Shown here piece by piece: positions 9,524-17,952 of a DNA stretch of 64,000 nucleotides. The notes under the pieces are model-generated. The model was given only the letters and a program-made list of their open reading frames with translations, did no database searches and was not told the DNA's origin. Location: positions 25,810-89,809 of the forward strand of contig DKPO01000016.1 in NCBI GenBank assembly GCA_002471225.1. Direction: 5' to 3'. A program made the translations under genes and the position numbers. Each line of letters starts with the position of its first letter. Position 1 is the first letter of the stretch. Origin of the DNA: Porphyromonadaceae bacterium UBA7332. GTDB lineage: Bacteria; Bacteroidota; Bacteroidia; Bacteroidales; UBA7332.

Positions 9524-10750
9524 TTAAAATGCTTCTGTAATGTTCATATAAAGTAATGTCTGTTTATCTACCGGACTATAACCTACATCAAAACGAAGAT
9601 TCATTCGAGGTTGCAGCTCTACGCGCAACCCGGCTCCGATATTTGGTAACACACCTTCAATTCGAATAGGGTTCGGTCCAAGAAAACCTACACCAGCCCA
9701 AGTTGCAAATCCTAAACGATTCAATGCTTTTTTCCAGAAATTGGATTGATCCGTGTTGATCATCTGGCGATATTCTACCAAAGCCGTATGCGCCGATTTA
9801 TCTCTGTACTGACCTAAATACAATCCACGTAAATCAAAAGGTGAACCGACCATAGGCATACGGGTAAACGGTACATCTCCGATTGCATTTTTCGTATTGA
9901 AAGTCCATGCTAAGACTTTGCGTAGCCCGACTTGTTTATATTGACGATAATCAAGTGAAGCCAATCCATAGTTAAATGTACTTCCTAAAAACTTAGGTGC
10001 ATAACTCAATTTCATATCCAGATACCATCCTTTATAAGGATTAGCCGGTACATCGCGTGTATCATATGACAAGGTAAAACCTAAATTCACACTTTTAGTT
10101 TTCAGACCTAAGGAATCACCTCCCTGCTTGATATAGTAAGGATCATTAATTACTCCGCCGGCCGGCTTAGATATGTCATCCGAAACATAATCAAGCATAG
10201 GACCGATAAAATAGTGTGAATCCTTCACTCTGAACTGGAAAATAGGATTAACCTGAATCATACTCATATAATATTCTGTAGATTCCGGTCCGCGCTTAAT
10301 CCGACTATTTTGCGAATACCCTACTCCATAATAGTTATCTCCCGTATTTTTTATGATAAACTTCCCGGTCACGCGAAATTTGTCGTGTTTAAAATACAAT
10401 TGAGGATAAAGAGTCGCATTAATTCCCACACCTTGTCCGAAAGTAACCCCGAAAGTAACGGGTAAAACAGAACGCAACAGCGTTGTATCCGAAGGTGAGG
10501 TACTGAAAGTAGTCAGAAAACTACCTCCGATTACAAATCCAAAATCCGGAGTATATCCCGGTCCACCCAAAATACTGAACTTAAAATTCCGTTTATCACG
10601 CTTTTCTTTACGTAATTCTCTTTTCGATTTCTGCTCTGTGGTCGTATCATTAAGTAATTCATGCGCTAAGTTCTCTGATCGTAGAATCTGTGGCGAAACA
10701 ATCAGTAGAGCTAGTATTACAAAGATGAATTTTTTAAATGAGTTGATCAT
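9524..10750 (-). CDS. Omp85-superfamily outer membrane barrel (BamA/TamA-like, no POTRA)
   Basis: A 408-residue protein with a signal peptide, a short Lys/Arg-rich segment (about residues 35-60), then a membrane barrel that fills the rest. The strand following TLSYDTRDVPANPYKGWY matches the Asp-Thr-Arg region of bacterial surface antigen (D15) barrels. FDLRGLYLGQYRD fits the conserved (V/I/L)RG(F/Y/L) loop-6 motif of Omp85 proteins. The C-terminus ends in Phe, as in many outer membrane barrels. There is no room for POTRA domains, so it is not BamA itself. It belongs to the short Omp85-like group that is frequent in Bacteroidota and whose cargo is unknown. It is monocistronic, with its own promoter and terminator. 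Confidence 0.8.
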   Translation of the reverse strand: MINSFKKFIFVILALLIVSPQILRSENLAHELLNDTTTEQKSKRELRKEKRDKRNFKFSILGGPGYTPDFGFVIGGSFLTTFSTSPSDTTLLRSVLPVTFGVTFGQGVGINATLYPQLYFKHDKFRVTGKFIIKNTGDNYYGVGYSQNSRIKRGPESTEYYMSMIQVNPIFQFRVKDSHYFIGPMLDYVSDDISKPAGGVINDPYYIKQGGDSLGLKTKSVNLGFTLSYDTRDVPANPYKGWYLDMKLSYAPKFLGSTFNYGLASLDYRQYKQVGLRKVLAWTFNTKNAIGDVPFTRMPMVGSPFDLRGLYLGQYRDKSAHTALVEYRQMINTDQSNFWKKALNRLGFATWAGVGFLGPNPIRIEGVLPNIGAGLRVELQPRMNLRFDVGYSPVDKQTLLYMNITEAF

Positions 10751-10780
10751 ATATACTAGTTAAACGTTGAGTATTAAATA

Positions 10781-10811
10781 CAAAGATATATGTATAAAAA
10801 ATTGTCGCAAA
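10781..10811 (-). promoter_or_regulatory. Bacteroidales promoter for the Omp85-type gene
   Basis: On the minus strand: TTTG (10808-10811), a 19-nt spacer, then TATCTTTG (10781-10788). Both boxes and the spacing fit the consensus. Leader of about 25-30 nt. Confidence 0.7.
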
Positions 10812-11024
10812 GATAGAAGATTATTTCAATCACCCCTAAGAAAACTCCGAAATCTTTCAAAGTTTTCATCGGGTAAACAAATATTTCATTTGTTAAAATC
10901 CTATTTACATTTCGATTTATTAATAATATAATATATCTTGCCCGTATTAAAAGGATCCTTGTATCTCAATCAACGATTATTTAATCACCAAATATGATAT
11001 TATTATCTTAAAACACAAATAGCT

Positions 11025-11390
11025 ATGAAATATTTCATTTTAATTCTTACGACTTTCTTTTCAAGACTACAGATAGATAAATGTGAGCCCGGACACTTCG
11101 ATTACAGCTTAGCTATTTTGTGTATTCTAAGCGGATTATGCTGTCTTACCTTAATATTTTACGACATATATAAACGAAAACAAATCATTCGTTTAGACAT
11201 ACTTATTACAGCCATTCTTTCGGCCATCGTTATAGACAAATTTCTACCTTATATAATTCAAAATACATTAAGTATTGGTTTTACTTTCATTTGTATATTT
11301 ACGATATCAGCACTAAATATATATCTCATAAAAATCGGATGGAATGGTACAGTCCCAACCGATTACTACAATTTCAGAAGAAAAATATAA
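11025..11390 (+). CDS. Small hypothetical membrane protein
   Basis: A 121-residue hydrophobic protein that I do not recognise. It has a short hydrophobic N-terminus, then three likely membrane helices (about residues 27-47, 57-75 and 82-106). Short basic linkers (YKRKQ) lie between helices and the C-terminus is polar and basic (NFRRKI). Cys residues occur at positions near 20, 33, 39 and 40. It stands alone between a divergent Omp85 gene and the TonB-C-like gene, and its stop codon is followed almost immediately by a very strong terminator. This supports a real, independently transcribed gene. No function can be assigned. Confidence 0.6.
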   Translation: MKYFILILTTFFSRLQIDKCEPGHFDYSLAILCILSGLCCLTLIFYDIYKRKQIIRLDILITAILSAIVIDKFLPYIIQNTLSIGFTFICIFTISALNIYLIKIGWNGTVPTDYYNFRRKI

Positions 11391-11393
11391 CTA

Positions 11394-11443
11394 AAATCAA
11401 AACGCGGGTTTACGATCCAGGCCGTAAACCCGCGTTTTGATTT
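11394..11443 (+). terminator. Strong terminator after the small membrane protein gene
   Basis: Perfect 21-bp stem (11394-11414 with 11423-11443) and an 8-nt loop. The A-run on the left pairs with the T-run on the right, so it could act in either direction. Confidence 0.85.
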
Positions 11444-11488
11444 ATCATACATCTAAAACAGAAATATCCCCAATTACATATATTTCAC

Positions 11489-11496
11489 TACATTTG
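11489..11496 (+). promoter_or_regulatory. -7 box for the triple TonB-C-like gene
   Basis: TACATTTG fits TAnnTTTG, about 53 nt before the start codon. No TTTG at the -33 spacing. Confidence 0.4.
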
Positions 11497-11549
11497 CATC
11501 TATAATAGCAATTTTATTTTTTTAATATCAAAACACGTATTAATATCAC

Positions 11550-12626
11550 ATGAAACATTTAAAATCAATTATTCTGTTGATGGCTATATTTTCTTATATA
11601 TATGCATCAGGCAAGGAAAAGGTAAGAGAGCCGCTGGAAGTAAATTCCATTGTTGACATCAGTCAGTATTACAACCAATATATAAAAGCTATGCGAAATC
11701 GTTATGCTGACGAGATCGGAGATAAGGAAGGACGAATCTGGGTTAGCTTTACTTTGCTACCTGACGGTAATACACGTAATGCGAGTATTAAAAACAGCAC
11801 CAATCCTGAACTCAACGATCTTGCTCTCAAAATTATCCCGAATCTTCCAAAACTGGATGCCGGATTTATCAACGACAGCATTCAGGTCCTTGTCCCAATA
11901 GATCTTTATAAAGAAGACTTCTTTATTACACGAAATAATCTTTCATTTCCCAGAACTCGAAAAGTCAATCTCAATTACCCTCTAGGTGAATTCCCCGGAG
12001 GGAATGATGGATTTGCTCAATATATCTATGCGAATTTAAAGCGATCTGTATTGAAAGAGGTCAAAAACGAAACACATATCATAAAAGTTAATTTTCGAAT
12101 AAATGAGGAGGGTAAAGTTGAGCATCTGAAGTTTGACAAACTTGCCCGCAATCCGGTTCTTAATAATGAGATAAAGCGCTTATTCAAACAGATGCCCCAA
12201 TGGTTGGATGCAGCTCAACTTGATGAGTCAAACAACAGATATTTAGCTGAAATATCATTAGGTATAGACGATAAGGATCTACATTATAAAGTACTGAAGA
12301 GTAAATATGAAAATTATTACGATCTACGCCCTCCGACGCTCCCTGAAGGCGAAAATGCATTATCGTATTTCATCAGAAATGAAATGAGATATCCGCAAGC
12401 TGCTCTTCAGCAAGGAATATACGGCAAAGTTATTGCCCGCCTTAAAATCGATAAAGATGGAAATATTACAGAAAGAAGTATTGATAGAGCCATACACCCA
12501 TTGCTTGATAAGGAAGCTTTGCGAATTCTTTCACTAATTCCTTCATTTACCCCTGCAACATTAGACGGTTATAATATCCCTTATACTTTCCTTGTTCCTC
12601 TGAACTTCAAGTTACCGACAAGATAA
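11550..12626 (+). CDS. Secreted protein with three TonB C-terminal-like repeats
   Basis: A 358-residue protein with a signal peptide (about residues 1-21) and no other membrane segment. Three consecutive modules resemble the TonB C-terminal domain. Module 1 (about 45-118) has RIWVSFTLLPDGNTRNASI and ends in LVPIDLY. Module 2 (about 150-235) has IIKVNFRINEEGKVEHLKF. Module 3 (about 265-355) is the best match, with MRYPQAALQQGIYGKVIARL, KIDKDGNITERSI, DKEALRILSLIPSFTPAT and a final VPLNFKL. A normal TonB has one such domain tethered to the inner membrane. Here a freely secreted triple repeat is seen. It could bind TonB boxes or peptidoglycan, or be a paralogue of the BlaR1-linked TonB-like proteins. 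The adjacent beta-lactamase gene makes the last idea worth noting, but no sensor gene is present. Confidence 0.75.
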   Translation: MKHLKSIILLMAIFSYIYASGKEKVREPLEVNSIVDISQYYNQYIKAMRNRYADEIGDKEGRIWVSFTLLPDGNTRNASIKNSTNPELNDLALKIIPNLPKLDAGFINDSIQVLVPIDLYKEDFFITRNNLSFPRTRKVNLNYPLGEFPGGNDGFAQYIYANLKRSVLKEVKNETHIIKVNFRINEEGKVEHLKFDKLARNPVLNNEIKRLFKQMPQWLDAAQLDESNNRYLAEISLGIDDKDLHYKVLKSKYENYYDLRPPTLPEGENALSYFIRNEMRYPQAALQQGIYGKVIARLKIDKDGNITERSIDRAIHPLLDKEALRILSLIPSFTPATLDGYNIPYTFLVPLNFKLPTR

Positions 12627-12707
12627 AAATTCTATATTATTAATAGAGTCGCTTCTGAGCCTATTAAAAAAGGATTATACAAAACTATCCAGTCAATATA
12701 TTCATTG

Positions 12708-12784
12708 ATACAGTCTATCGCTTAAAAGATACAGTCAAACTCTAAAACGATAGACTGTATTTTTTTAGAGTTTGACTGTATCTT
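12708..12784. terminator. Interleaved double hairpin between convergent genes
   Basis: Two perfect inverted repeats are interleaved. A (12708-12720) pairs with A' (12748-12760), 13 bp. B (12726-12747) pairs with B' (12763-12784), 22 bp. The order is A-B-A'-B', so the two stems are mutually exclusive as simple hairpins or could form a pseudoknot. A and B share the sequence GATACAGTC. It probably terminates both the gene at 11550-12626 and the beta-lactamase gene. Confidence 0.75.
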
Positions 12785-12813
12785 ATTAGAACATCCCGTA
12801 TATAAGTTCTTCA

Positions 12814-13686
12814 TTAATAAGAATGCCTGATTAAACGTGCTATTTGTGCTATGATTTCAGCATTCGTCTCCGGAGATTCTGTCGATTCTGTTATAAATAT
12901 AGTATAAAACAATGTTCTATCTGAAGTTATCCGCCAAATACCTACATCATTCAATGCAGCGGTCACACCTTTACTATTTTGTCCTGAAGAGCCTGTTTTA
13001 CGTGCTATTAATGAACAATCAGGTATATAATTTCGTATAGAGCCTGTCGAAGTATCTGTCATTACCTGCCACAAGAATTCAAAGAACTCATTTTTCAATA
13101 ATTGCTTCTGATAAAAAGCTTTAAGCAAAGTTATTATAGCCCGTGGTGTAGTATAGTTGACAAACTGAGTTTGCCAGTCTGCTTGTATTTCAGATTCATA
13201 GTTACGAATCTGAATATTCTCAAAGCCGTTATTCCTCATATAACACATTGCTGAATCGGGACCTCCGATCATTTTAAGCAGAAAATCTGAACCGTTATTA
13301 TCACTCCAGGCTACCGTTTCATAAATAATTTCCGAAAGAGGTAATTCAACATCTCCTTCCGGATACTTCTTACGGATCGGACTCCATGTTTTATTATTCA
13401 AATACCGTTCTTCAATGATCATGGTATCAGTCAGAGCAATGCCGTTCTTATCTGCATAATTTAACGTTGCTAAAGCTATTGGGAATTTATAAACGCTTTG
13501 CATCGGAAAATGATCATCGGCATTTATTTCTATACACTTATCATTTTGCAGTTCGCACAACATAAAACCTAACTTAAGTTTTTTGTCTGCGATAAGTTTT
13601 CGGATATTTAATTCCAATTGAGATACTTCCGAAAAAGCACTCATTGAAAACAACACTAACATCAGGGTCAATACATTCTTCGTCAT
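12814..13686 (-). CDS. Class A beta-lactamase (subclass A2-like)
   Basis: Secreted serine beta-lactamase, 290 residues from the chosen start. The active-site motif SVYK is at residues 64-67, the SDN loop is in WSDNNGSD, the omega-loop region contains YESEIQADWQTQFVN with the expected Glu and Asn, and KTGSSG forms the third wall. The omega-loop pattern and overall look fit the Bacteroidota A2 group (CepA/CblA/CfxA/PER relatives). It hydrolyses beta-lactams, probably cephalosporins, in the periplasm. An in-frame TTG seven codons upstream would extend the protein. I chose the ATG at 13686 because MTKNVLTLMLVLFSMSAFS is a good signal peptide and because the -7 box overlaps the upstream TTG. Chromosomal, with no mobile element seen nearby. 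Confidence 0.92.
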   Translation of the reverse strand: MTKNVLTLMLVLFSMSAFSEVSQLELNIRKLIADKKLKLGFMLCELQNDKCIEINADDHFPMQSVYKFPIALATLNYADKNGIALTDTMIIEERYLNNKTWSPIRKKYPEGDVELPLSEIIYETVAWSDNNGSDFLLKMIGGPDSAMCYMRNNGFENIQIRNYESEIQADWQTQFVNYTTPRAIITLLKAFYQKQLLKNEFFEFLWQVMTDTSTGSIRNYIPDCSLIARKTGSSGQNSKGVTAALNDVGIWRITSDRTLFYTIFITESTESPETNAEIIAQIARLIRHSY

Positions 13687-13704
13687 ATCAAATCTTTTGA
13701 TTTT

Positions 13705-13712
13705 CAAAGATA
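13705..13712 (-). promoter_or_regulatory. -7 box of the beta-lactamase gene
   Basis: TATCTTTG on the minus strand, a perfect TAnnTTTG match. It overlaps the upstream TTG start candidate and would give a leader of about a dozen nt to the ATG at 13686. No TTTG at the -33 spacing was found. Confidence 0.5.
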
Positions 13713-13739
13713 GAGAATAAACTCTGATTTGTATCCATA

Positions 13740-13775
13740 AAAAAAAGGCAGAACAATAAGTGTTCTGCCTTTTTT
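13740..13775 (-). terminator. Terminator of the 13790-14842 lipoprotein gene
   Basis: Nine-base stem GGCAGAACA/TGTTCTGCC (13747-13755 with 13761-13769), extended by A/T pairs, 5-nt loop. It is followed by a U-run in the minus-strand RNA. Confidence 0.85.
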
Positions 13776-13789
13776 GTTTATATTTTCAA

Positions 13790-14842
13790 TTAGTTAGCCG
13801 GAGCTTCTTGTTGAGCAAGGATCAAGCCAATTTCGAATGATGTACTTTCGTCAATGATAACTGTCATCTCTTTCATAATAGGTTTGATAGGGAAAACAAT
13901 AACCATATCCTCTGGCACTAATTCTGTAAGGATAGGCATCATTGGTTGCATCATTGCCTTGTCTGCATAGATATTCAAAGTTTTACCTTGATCCAATGCA
14001 CCTTCAGGATTCATATTATTGTTATTGAACAACATAGGGATAGCGATGTATCCTGCTGTCATTTCAACAGGTAATTGAGATGGATCGATAGCTTTAGAAC
14101 CACCTGGCAATAAACTTCCGATTAATTTTTCGCTTACTGCTAAGTAAATTTTACCTTCGCGAGTAAAGAATTTAATATCACCTTCTTTTACGATGCTTCC
14201 GTCAGGGAAAACAACGTCAGGAGTATTACTATCAAGATCAAATTGTAAAGAAACATTTCCATTTTCTTTGAACTCAATCCAGTCTAATGCTTTAACATAT
14301 CCACCAAGAATAATGTTGAAGAAATTAGGAAGAGCTGAAGGATCTTGTGGAATACCGAATAAGATAACTTTCTCTTTAGTTGTTTTAAGATCAACCAACA
14401 TGCTTGGTACTACACCAAAATCACCGTTTTGATACTGCAAATACCATTTACCAACAGCTTTACTTGTATTTTTTGTTGCAACGTTTAATGTCAATACATC
14501 TGCATTTGTCAAGTCCCCTGTTACTGAAACCTGAGTTTCACCCATTGTCGCTTCACCTGTAATAGTTGAACCGGTGTTTGTTTTTACCAGTTTCACCGGC
14601 ATAGTAGCTTCATTAGACCCTAAAATAACCTGGTTTAAAGTAATTTGTGCGTCTGTGTTACTTGTAAATTTAACTGCTACGGATCTGTTCTCTATTGCTG
14701 TTCCGTTCATGCTCAATTTAAGAGATTGATTCTCAAATGTTGCATCTGGTCTTACTTTCTCTTTATTGTCATCACTACAAGATGAACAAACTGAGATAAC
14801 TACTAATAATACAGCAAAAAGGTTGAACAATTTCTGTCTCAT
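13790..14842 (-). CDS. Lipoprotein, DUF4925-like
   Basis: A 350-residue lipoprotein with signal and lipobox (VCSSC near residue 22). The mature protein starts with an acidic/basic linker, then a beta-rich domain (about 35-130) with a GEATMGETQVSVTGDLTNAD stretch. A second domain (about 130-350) includes KAVGKWYLQY and a long C-terminal beta-sheet. The layout resembles the Bacteroidales DUF4925 family of lipoproteins of unknown function. That match is from memory of the family's general features and is tentative. The gene is monocistronic, with a -7 box upstream and a clear terminator. Codon use and AT content look like the neighbours. Confidence 0.6.
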   Translation of the reverse strand: MRQKLFNLFAVLLVVISVCSSCSDDNKEKVRPDATFENQSLKLSMNGTAIENRSVAVKFTSNTDAQITLNQVILGSNEATMPVKLVKTNTGSTITGEATMGETQVSVTGDLTNADVLTLNVATKNTSKAVGKWYLQYQNGDFGVVPSMLVDLKTTKEKVILFGIPQDPSALPNFFNIILGGYVKALDWIEFKENGNVSLQFDLDSNTPDVVFPDGSIVKEGDIKFFTREGKIYLAVSEKLIGSLLPGGSKAIDPSQLPVEMTAGYIAIPMLFNNNNMNPEGALDQGKTLNIYADKAMMQPMMPILTELVPEDMVIVFPIKPIMKEMTVIIDESTSFEIGLILAQQEAPAN

Positions 14843-14891
14843 AGTTTTCGTGTTTAGTTAATAAAATTATAATTTAAATATTTAACGGGGT

Positions 14892-14899
14892 CAAATGTA
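14892..14899 (-). promoter_or_regulatory. -7 box for the DUF4925-like lipoprotein gene
   Basis: TACATTTG on the minus strand, leader of about 45 nt. No -33 TTTG at the expected distance. Confidence 0.4.
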
Positions 14900-15009
14900 G
14901 GTAATAGAGTAATAGCAGATAGTTAAAACAACCACTTTAACATTGCAATCGTTAAATAACAAATTCATTCAGACAATATTATTAGTTCCTGAAAGGTCCC
15001 TTATAAAAC

Positions 15010-15049
15010 AAAAAACGGGCAATCGTATTTCATATCATACGATTGCCCT
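15010..15049 (-). terminator. Terminator of the DUF4831 gene
   Basis: Eleven-base perfect stem GGGCAATCGTA with its complement (15017-15027 with 15038-15048), followed on the minus strand by a U-run. Confidence 0.85.
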
Positions 15050-15090
15050 ATTCTTCTGAAATCAATGATTTTATAGGATCTCTGTGTATT

Positions 15091-16167
15091 TTACTGTAAT
15101 AGTTGACGTATACCTCCGGTCTGAGGATCCATTAATACACGAGTGGTTGTTTTTTTGTTTTCGAACAAAATAACAGGTAGTGCAGATTTTACACCTAATT
15201 GTGTAAATAAGAATTCCTGAGAAACGATATTTTTACGTCCAACACGGATTGTAGCAACTGCTTTTCCCGGAACATTATACATAATCCCCGGCTCTTCTGC
15301 TTTCTTCTTCTCTTTAGCATTAGGCTCTTCCAATTCTTTTTTATCCGTTACCTTCAGATCCAGATAAACAGGTTCACCGCTTAGATTATTCTTATCCACC
15401 GCACCCATATATTTCGAGAATCTGAATAATATCTGAGAATCGGGAGCATCCGCGATATCAACTTTATATAAATAGTAGATTTTCTCTTTTTGAATATTGC
15501 CTGTAAACATTGCCATTAATGCTTTTTCTTTTTCATCAAGCTGGCTAAGCATAAACTTAAGGGCCTCTCCGTCTTTTGGCATATTTTCTGCATCGCCCAT
15601 CAAAATATCCTGACGGCTTTCGCGAATACGATAGATCTGTTTCGCTGCAACTTCTGCCATTTTTAAAGAAGATCCTGACATCAGATATTCCTCTGATAAC
15701 AATGCATTCTGATTAGTTGAGAATGGTTGTATGATCTTTGGCGCCGGAAGTTCAGGTGTACATACTGTATTGTAAGATTCATCCGGCTCCATATTCACCG
15801 AACAGATCACACCTTCCTGAGTCAGATACATATAAGGTATATTGGATGATTTATATTGCAACATATAACCTTCATTCTTATCGACTTCTCCACATGTCTC
15901 CAATGTTATATTATCCATTGAAAACAAGTTCATATCTTCTGTCGGTGCATCTTTTATACCTAAAAACTTTTCGGCATACTTTGCGTATTGCCCTGCCTTG
16001 ATGGTCGTTTTAGTAGCTTCAACTTCAACGATCAGCATGGTTTTTGGCAAAAAGTAACTTAATCCTGTATCAGAACCCTTTGCTCCCGATATCTTAATCA
16101 GACTCATTTGTCCGAATGAGCTTAGAAAAAGACTCAGAAACGAGATTGTGAAAACTATTTTTCTCAT
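15091..16167 (-). CDS. DUF4831 family secreted protein
   Basis: A 358-residue protein with an N-terminal signal peptide cleaved near residue 19 (SFG-QM). The sequence has the features of the Bacteroidota DUF4831 family: a start domain with GLSYFLPKTMLIVEVEATKT, an AEKFLG(I) motif near residue 68, and a C-terminal half ending in a beta-strand domain (GIMYNVPGKAVATIRV and so on). A Lys/Glu-rich linker (KKELEEPNAKEKKKAEEPG) lies near residue 290. The function is unknown; it is probably periplasmic or outer-membrane associated. It lies 38 bases downstream of folB on the same strand, so the two may be co-transcribed, which would be incidental functionally. A strong terminator ends the unit. Confidence 0.8.
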   Translation of the reverse strand: MRKIVFTISFLSLFLSSFGQMSLIKISGAKGSDTGLSYFLPKTMLIVEVEATKTTIKAGQYAKYAEKFLGIKDAPTEDMNLFSMDNITLETCGEVDKNEGYMLQYKSSNIPYMYLTQEGVICSVNMEPDESYNTVCTPELPAPKIIQPFSTNQNALLSEEYLMSGSSLKMAEVAAKQIYRIRESRQDILMGDAENMPKDGEALKFMLSQLDEKEKALMAMFTGNIQKEKIYYLYKVDIADAPDSQILFRFSKYMGAVDKNNLSGEPVYLDLKVTDKKELEEPNAKEKKKAEEPGIMYNVPGKAVATIRVGRKNIVSQEFLFTQLGVKSALPVILFENKKTTTRVLMDPQTGGIRQLLQ

Positions 16168-16204
16168 AATAAATATCCTTATTTATATAATGTAAAATAA
16201 CCAC

Positions 16205-16585
16205 TTATAATTGATAATGCCAATCCTGGCGCGTTGCATCTATAATAATAGAAGCACGACGAATATCTCCGCATCCCGGAGGATTGACTTTCGACAATTT
16301 TATAGAAATTCCTTCTATAGATGGGAACGTATCAAATAACCGTGCAACTATTCGTCCGGTCAGATGCTCCAATAACTTTGCCCGAATCCCCATTTCCTGA
16401 TTTACGACAAGAAATGCATCAGCGTAACTCACTGTATCCGTCACCTCATCGGTAAGCATCGCTTCTGCTATGTTCGTTTGAAGCTTTAAATTTACAATGA
16501 ACTTATTTCCAACCAAAGATTCTTGTTCAAAAACTCCATGGAAAGCATAAAATTCCATCTCTTCCAATTCGATCCAGCTCTTCAT
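16205..16585 (-). CDS. folB: Dihydroneopterin aldolase
   Basis: A 126-residue cytosolic enzyme of folate synthesis that converts 7,8-dihydroneopterin to 6-hydroxymethyl-dihydropterin and glycolaldehyde. Family signatures are visible: the N-terminal IELEEMEFYAFHGVFEQE (the FHGV/YGxHGV-type catalytic region), a DTVSYADAF segment, a LLEHLTGRIVARLF helix, and a C-terminal ISIKLSKVNPPGCGDIRRAS strand with the KxNPP motif. Length is normal. It is the first gene of a minus-strand pair with the DUF4831 gene and is divergent from the bactofilin gene. A minus-strand -7 box lies immediately upstream of the start. Confidence 0.93.
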   Translation of the reverse strand: MKSWIELEEMEFYAFHGVFEQESLVGNKFIVNLKLQTNIAEAMLTDEVTDTVSYADAFLVVNQEMGIRAKLLEHLTGRIVARLFDTFPSIEGISIKLSKVNPPGCGDIRRASIIIDATRQDWHYQL

Positions 16586-16593
16586 TCTGCAGG

Positions 16594-16601
16594 CAAAATT
16601 A
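16594..16601 (-). promoter_or_regulatory. -7 box for folB
   Basis: TAATTTTG on the minus strand, only about 8 nt before the ATG, so the mRNA may be nearly leaderless. A TTTG lies 22 nt further upstream, slightly beyond the usual spacing. Confidence 0.35.
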
Positions 16602-16652
16602 TATTCATATTCAAAAACTATCGCAAACTTATAAATAATCGACTAAAGATGT

Positions 16653-16660
16653 TATATTTG
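16653..16660 (+). promoter_or_regulatory. -7 box for the bactofilin gene
   Basis: TATATTTG fits TAnnTTTG and lies 24 nt before the ATG. No TTTG at -33. Confidence 0.45.
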
Positions 16661-16684
16661 CGCGAAGAAAATGTGTAAAGTTAT

Positions 16685-17032
16685 ATGTTAAGAAGAGAAG
16701 AAAAACCAAGTGGAATGCCGCATAACGCAATTGCGGTAGGTACTACAATAAAAGGAAGCATCACCGCTGAGGAAGATTATCGTATTGATGGGACTGTTGA
16801 AGGTGATATTCAGTGTAGTGGTAAAATTGTAGTAGGGCCTCAATCTGTTATCACAGGAAACATCACTTGCTCTCAAGCTGATATTTTCGGGACGGTTAAC
16901 GGAAATGTGACTTTATCTGACAATCTTATTATCAGAGCCAGTGGTAAAATCACGGGCGATATTACTACCCGTACACTAACGGTTGAACCGAATGCTATTT
17001 TCTCTGGAAAATGTATTATGCATAAAGGCTAA
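16685..17032 (+). CDS. Bactofilin (polymer-forming cytoskeletal protein)
   Basis: A 115-residue bactofilin. A short polar N-terminal tail is followed by the DUF583 beta-helix core (about residues 18-110), built from repeats with regular Gly/Ile/Val spacing, such as TTIKGSITAEEDYRIDGTVE, GDIQCSGKIVVGPQSVITG and GKITGDITTRTLTVEP. Bactofilins polymerise without nucleotide into filaments at the membrane and position cell-wall enzymes. The convergently encoded NlpC/P60 hydrolase next door fits a cell-wall context, although bactofilins are more typically paired with M23 peptidases, which are absent here. Length is compact but normal for the family. Confidence 0.93.
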   Translation: MLRREEKPSGMPHNAIAVGTTIKGSITAEEDYRIDGTVEGDIQCSGKIVVGPQSVITGNITCSQADIFGTVNGNVTLSDNLIIRASGKITGDITTRTLTVEPNAIFSGKCIMHKG

Positions 17033-17056
17033 CAGATCAATATAACTAAATAAATG

Positions 17057-17101
17057 AATAAAGGCGATCAGAGAAATATCTATTTTCTGATCGCCTTATT
17101 A
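17057..17101. terminator. Bidirectional terminator between bactofilin and NlpC/P60 genes
   Basis: Twelve-base stem AAGGCGATCAGA with its complement (17061-17072 with 17086-17097), flanked by A/T-rich tails on both sides. Confidence 0.8.
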
Positions 17102-17135
17102 TTTCATATCTCACATAAGCTGTATAACTCTCAGG

Positions 17136-17780
17136 TTATACAACAGTATTCTTTATAATCTCTTCTGTTGGTCTGAAACGTTTTGCTACGACATAACGCT
17201 TTTTGTAATAAATATCTTCTTTGAGATTTGAGATTTGTACACCTCCGCGAGCACTGTGAATAAACTTCACGTCTCCATTTCCGTTATTTGCCATTACTAT
17301 TCCGACATGACCGACACGCTTTGTGCCTACGCCCCCGCGTCCATTAAAAAAGATAAGGTCACCGGGTCTGAGACTTTCTTTATTGATAGTCTCCCCTTCA
17401 CGTGATTGTTCCGTGCTGGTACGAGGAAGTTTGATACCGACTTCCTTGAACACGAAAGACGTGAAGCCCGAGCAATCGAAAGCACGCTTGGATGTTCCTC
17501 CCATACGGTAGGGAATACCTAAAAGTGTACTCGCTTTTTCAATCATTTCATTGAAAAATTTAATGGATAATTCCTCGTTGGTCAATCTTTCTTCATCTGC
17601 TAAAGGCACAACAAAATTGAAACTTTTAACTTCAGGCAAACTTGGAATGTCAATTTTTACTTTTCCCAAATCTAAAGCCTGAGCATTCGCCTGAGACGGA
17701 CTCCCGATAGAAGAGATGGTTAAAATAGTTAGTAGAGCAAAGGATTTTAGTAAGTTTCCTTTTCTAAAAAGCTTTTTCAT
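17136..17780 (-). CDS. NlpC/P60 family cell-wall endopeptidase
   Basis: A 214-residue secreted C40 peptidase. It has a basic, hydrophobic signal sequence ending in QANA-QA near residue 34, a ~50-residue linker, then the NlpC/P60 domain (about 85-200). Catalytic motifs are present: RAFDCSGF (nucleophile Cys), VGHVGIV (His) and FIHSARGG (third polar residue region). PGDLIFF is the typical strand before the His. The enzyme would cleave the gamma-D-Glu to diamino acid bond of peptidoglycan stem peptides in the periplasm. It is convergent with the bactofilin gene and has its own transcription unit. No SH3 or LysM targeting domain is present, so it is a minimal version. Confidence 0.92.
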   Translation of the reverse strand: MKKLFRKGNLLKSFALLTILTISSIGSPSQANAQALDLGKVKIDIPSLPEVKSFNFVVPLADEERLTNEELSIKFFNEMIEKASTLLGIPYRMGGTSKRAFDCSGFTSFVFKEVGIKLPRTSTEQSREGETINKESLRPGDLIFFNGRGGVGTKRVGHVGIVMANNGNGDVKFIHSARGGVQISNLKEDIYYKKRYVVAKRFRPTEEIIKNTVV

Positions 17781-17952
17781 ACGCTATAATGATCGTTTTT
17801 TGGATTTCTATATAAGGTTTGGTATGTGTCTTAATTTGATTAAGCTTTGCTAAGTTAGTGATTGTGAGATTCAGATACAAATGAATAGCTATTCAATCGG
17901 TCTTTATTAGGAATAATTAAAAATAAGGGATGGTACGAGGGTTAAGAATTAA

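Noticed and set aside
13687..13707. Longer N-terminus for the beta-lactamase from the upstream TTG
   Set aside because: The TTG is inside the -7 promoter box and the extension would put basic residues ahead of a complete signal peptide.
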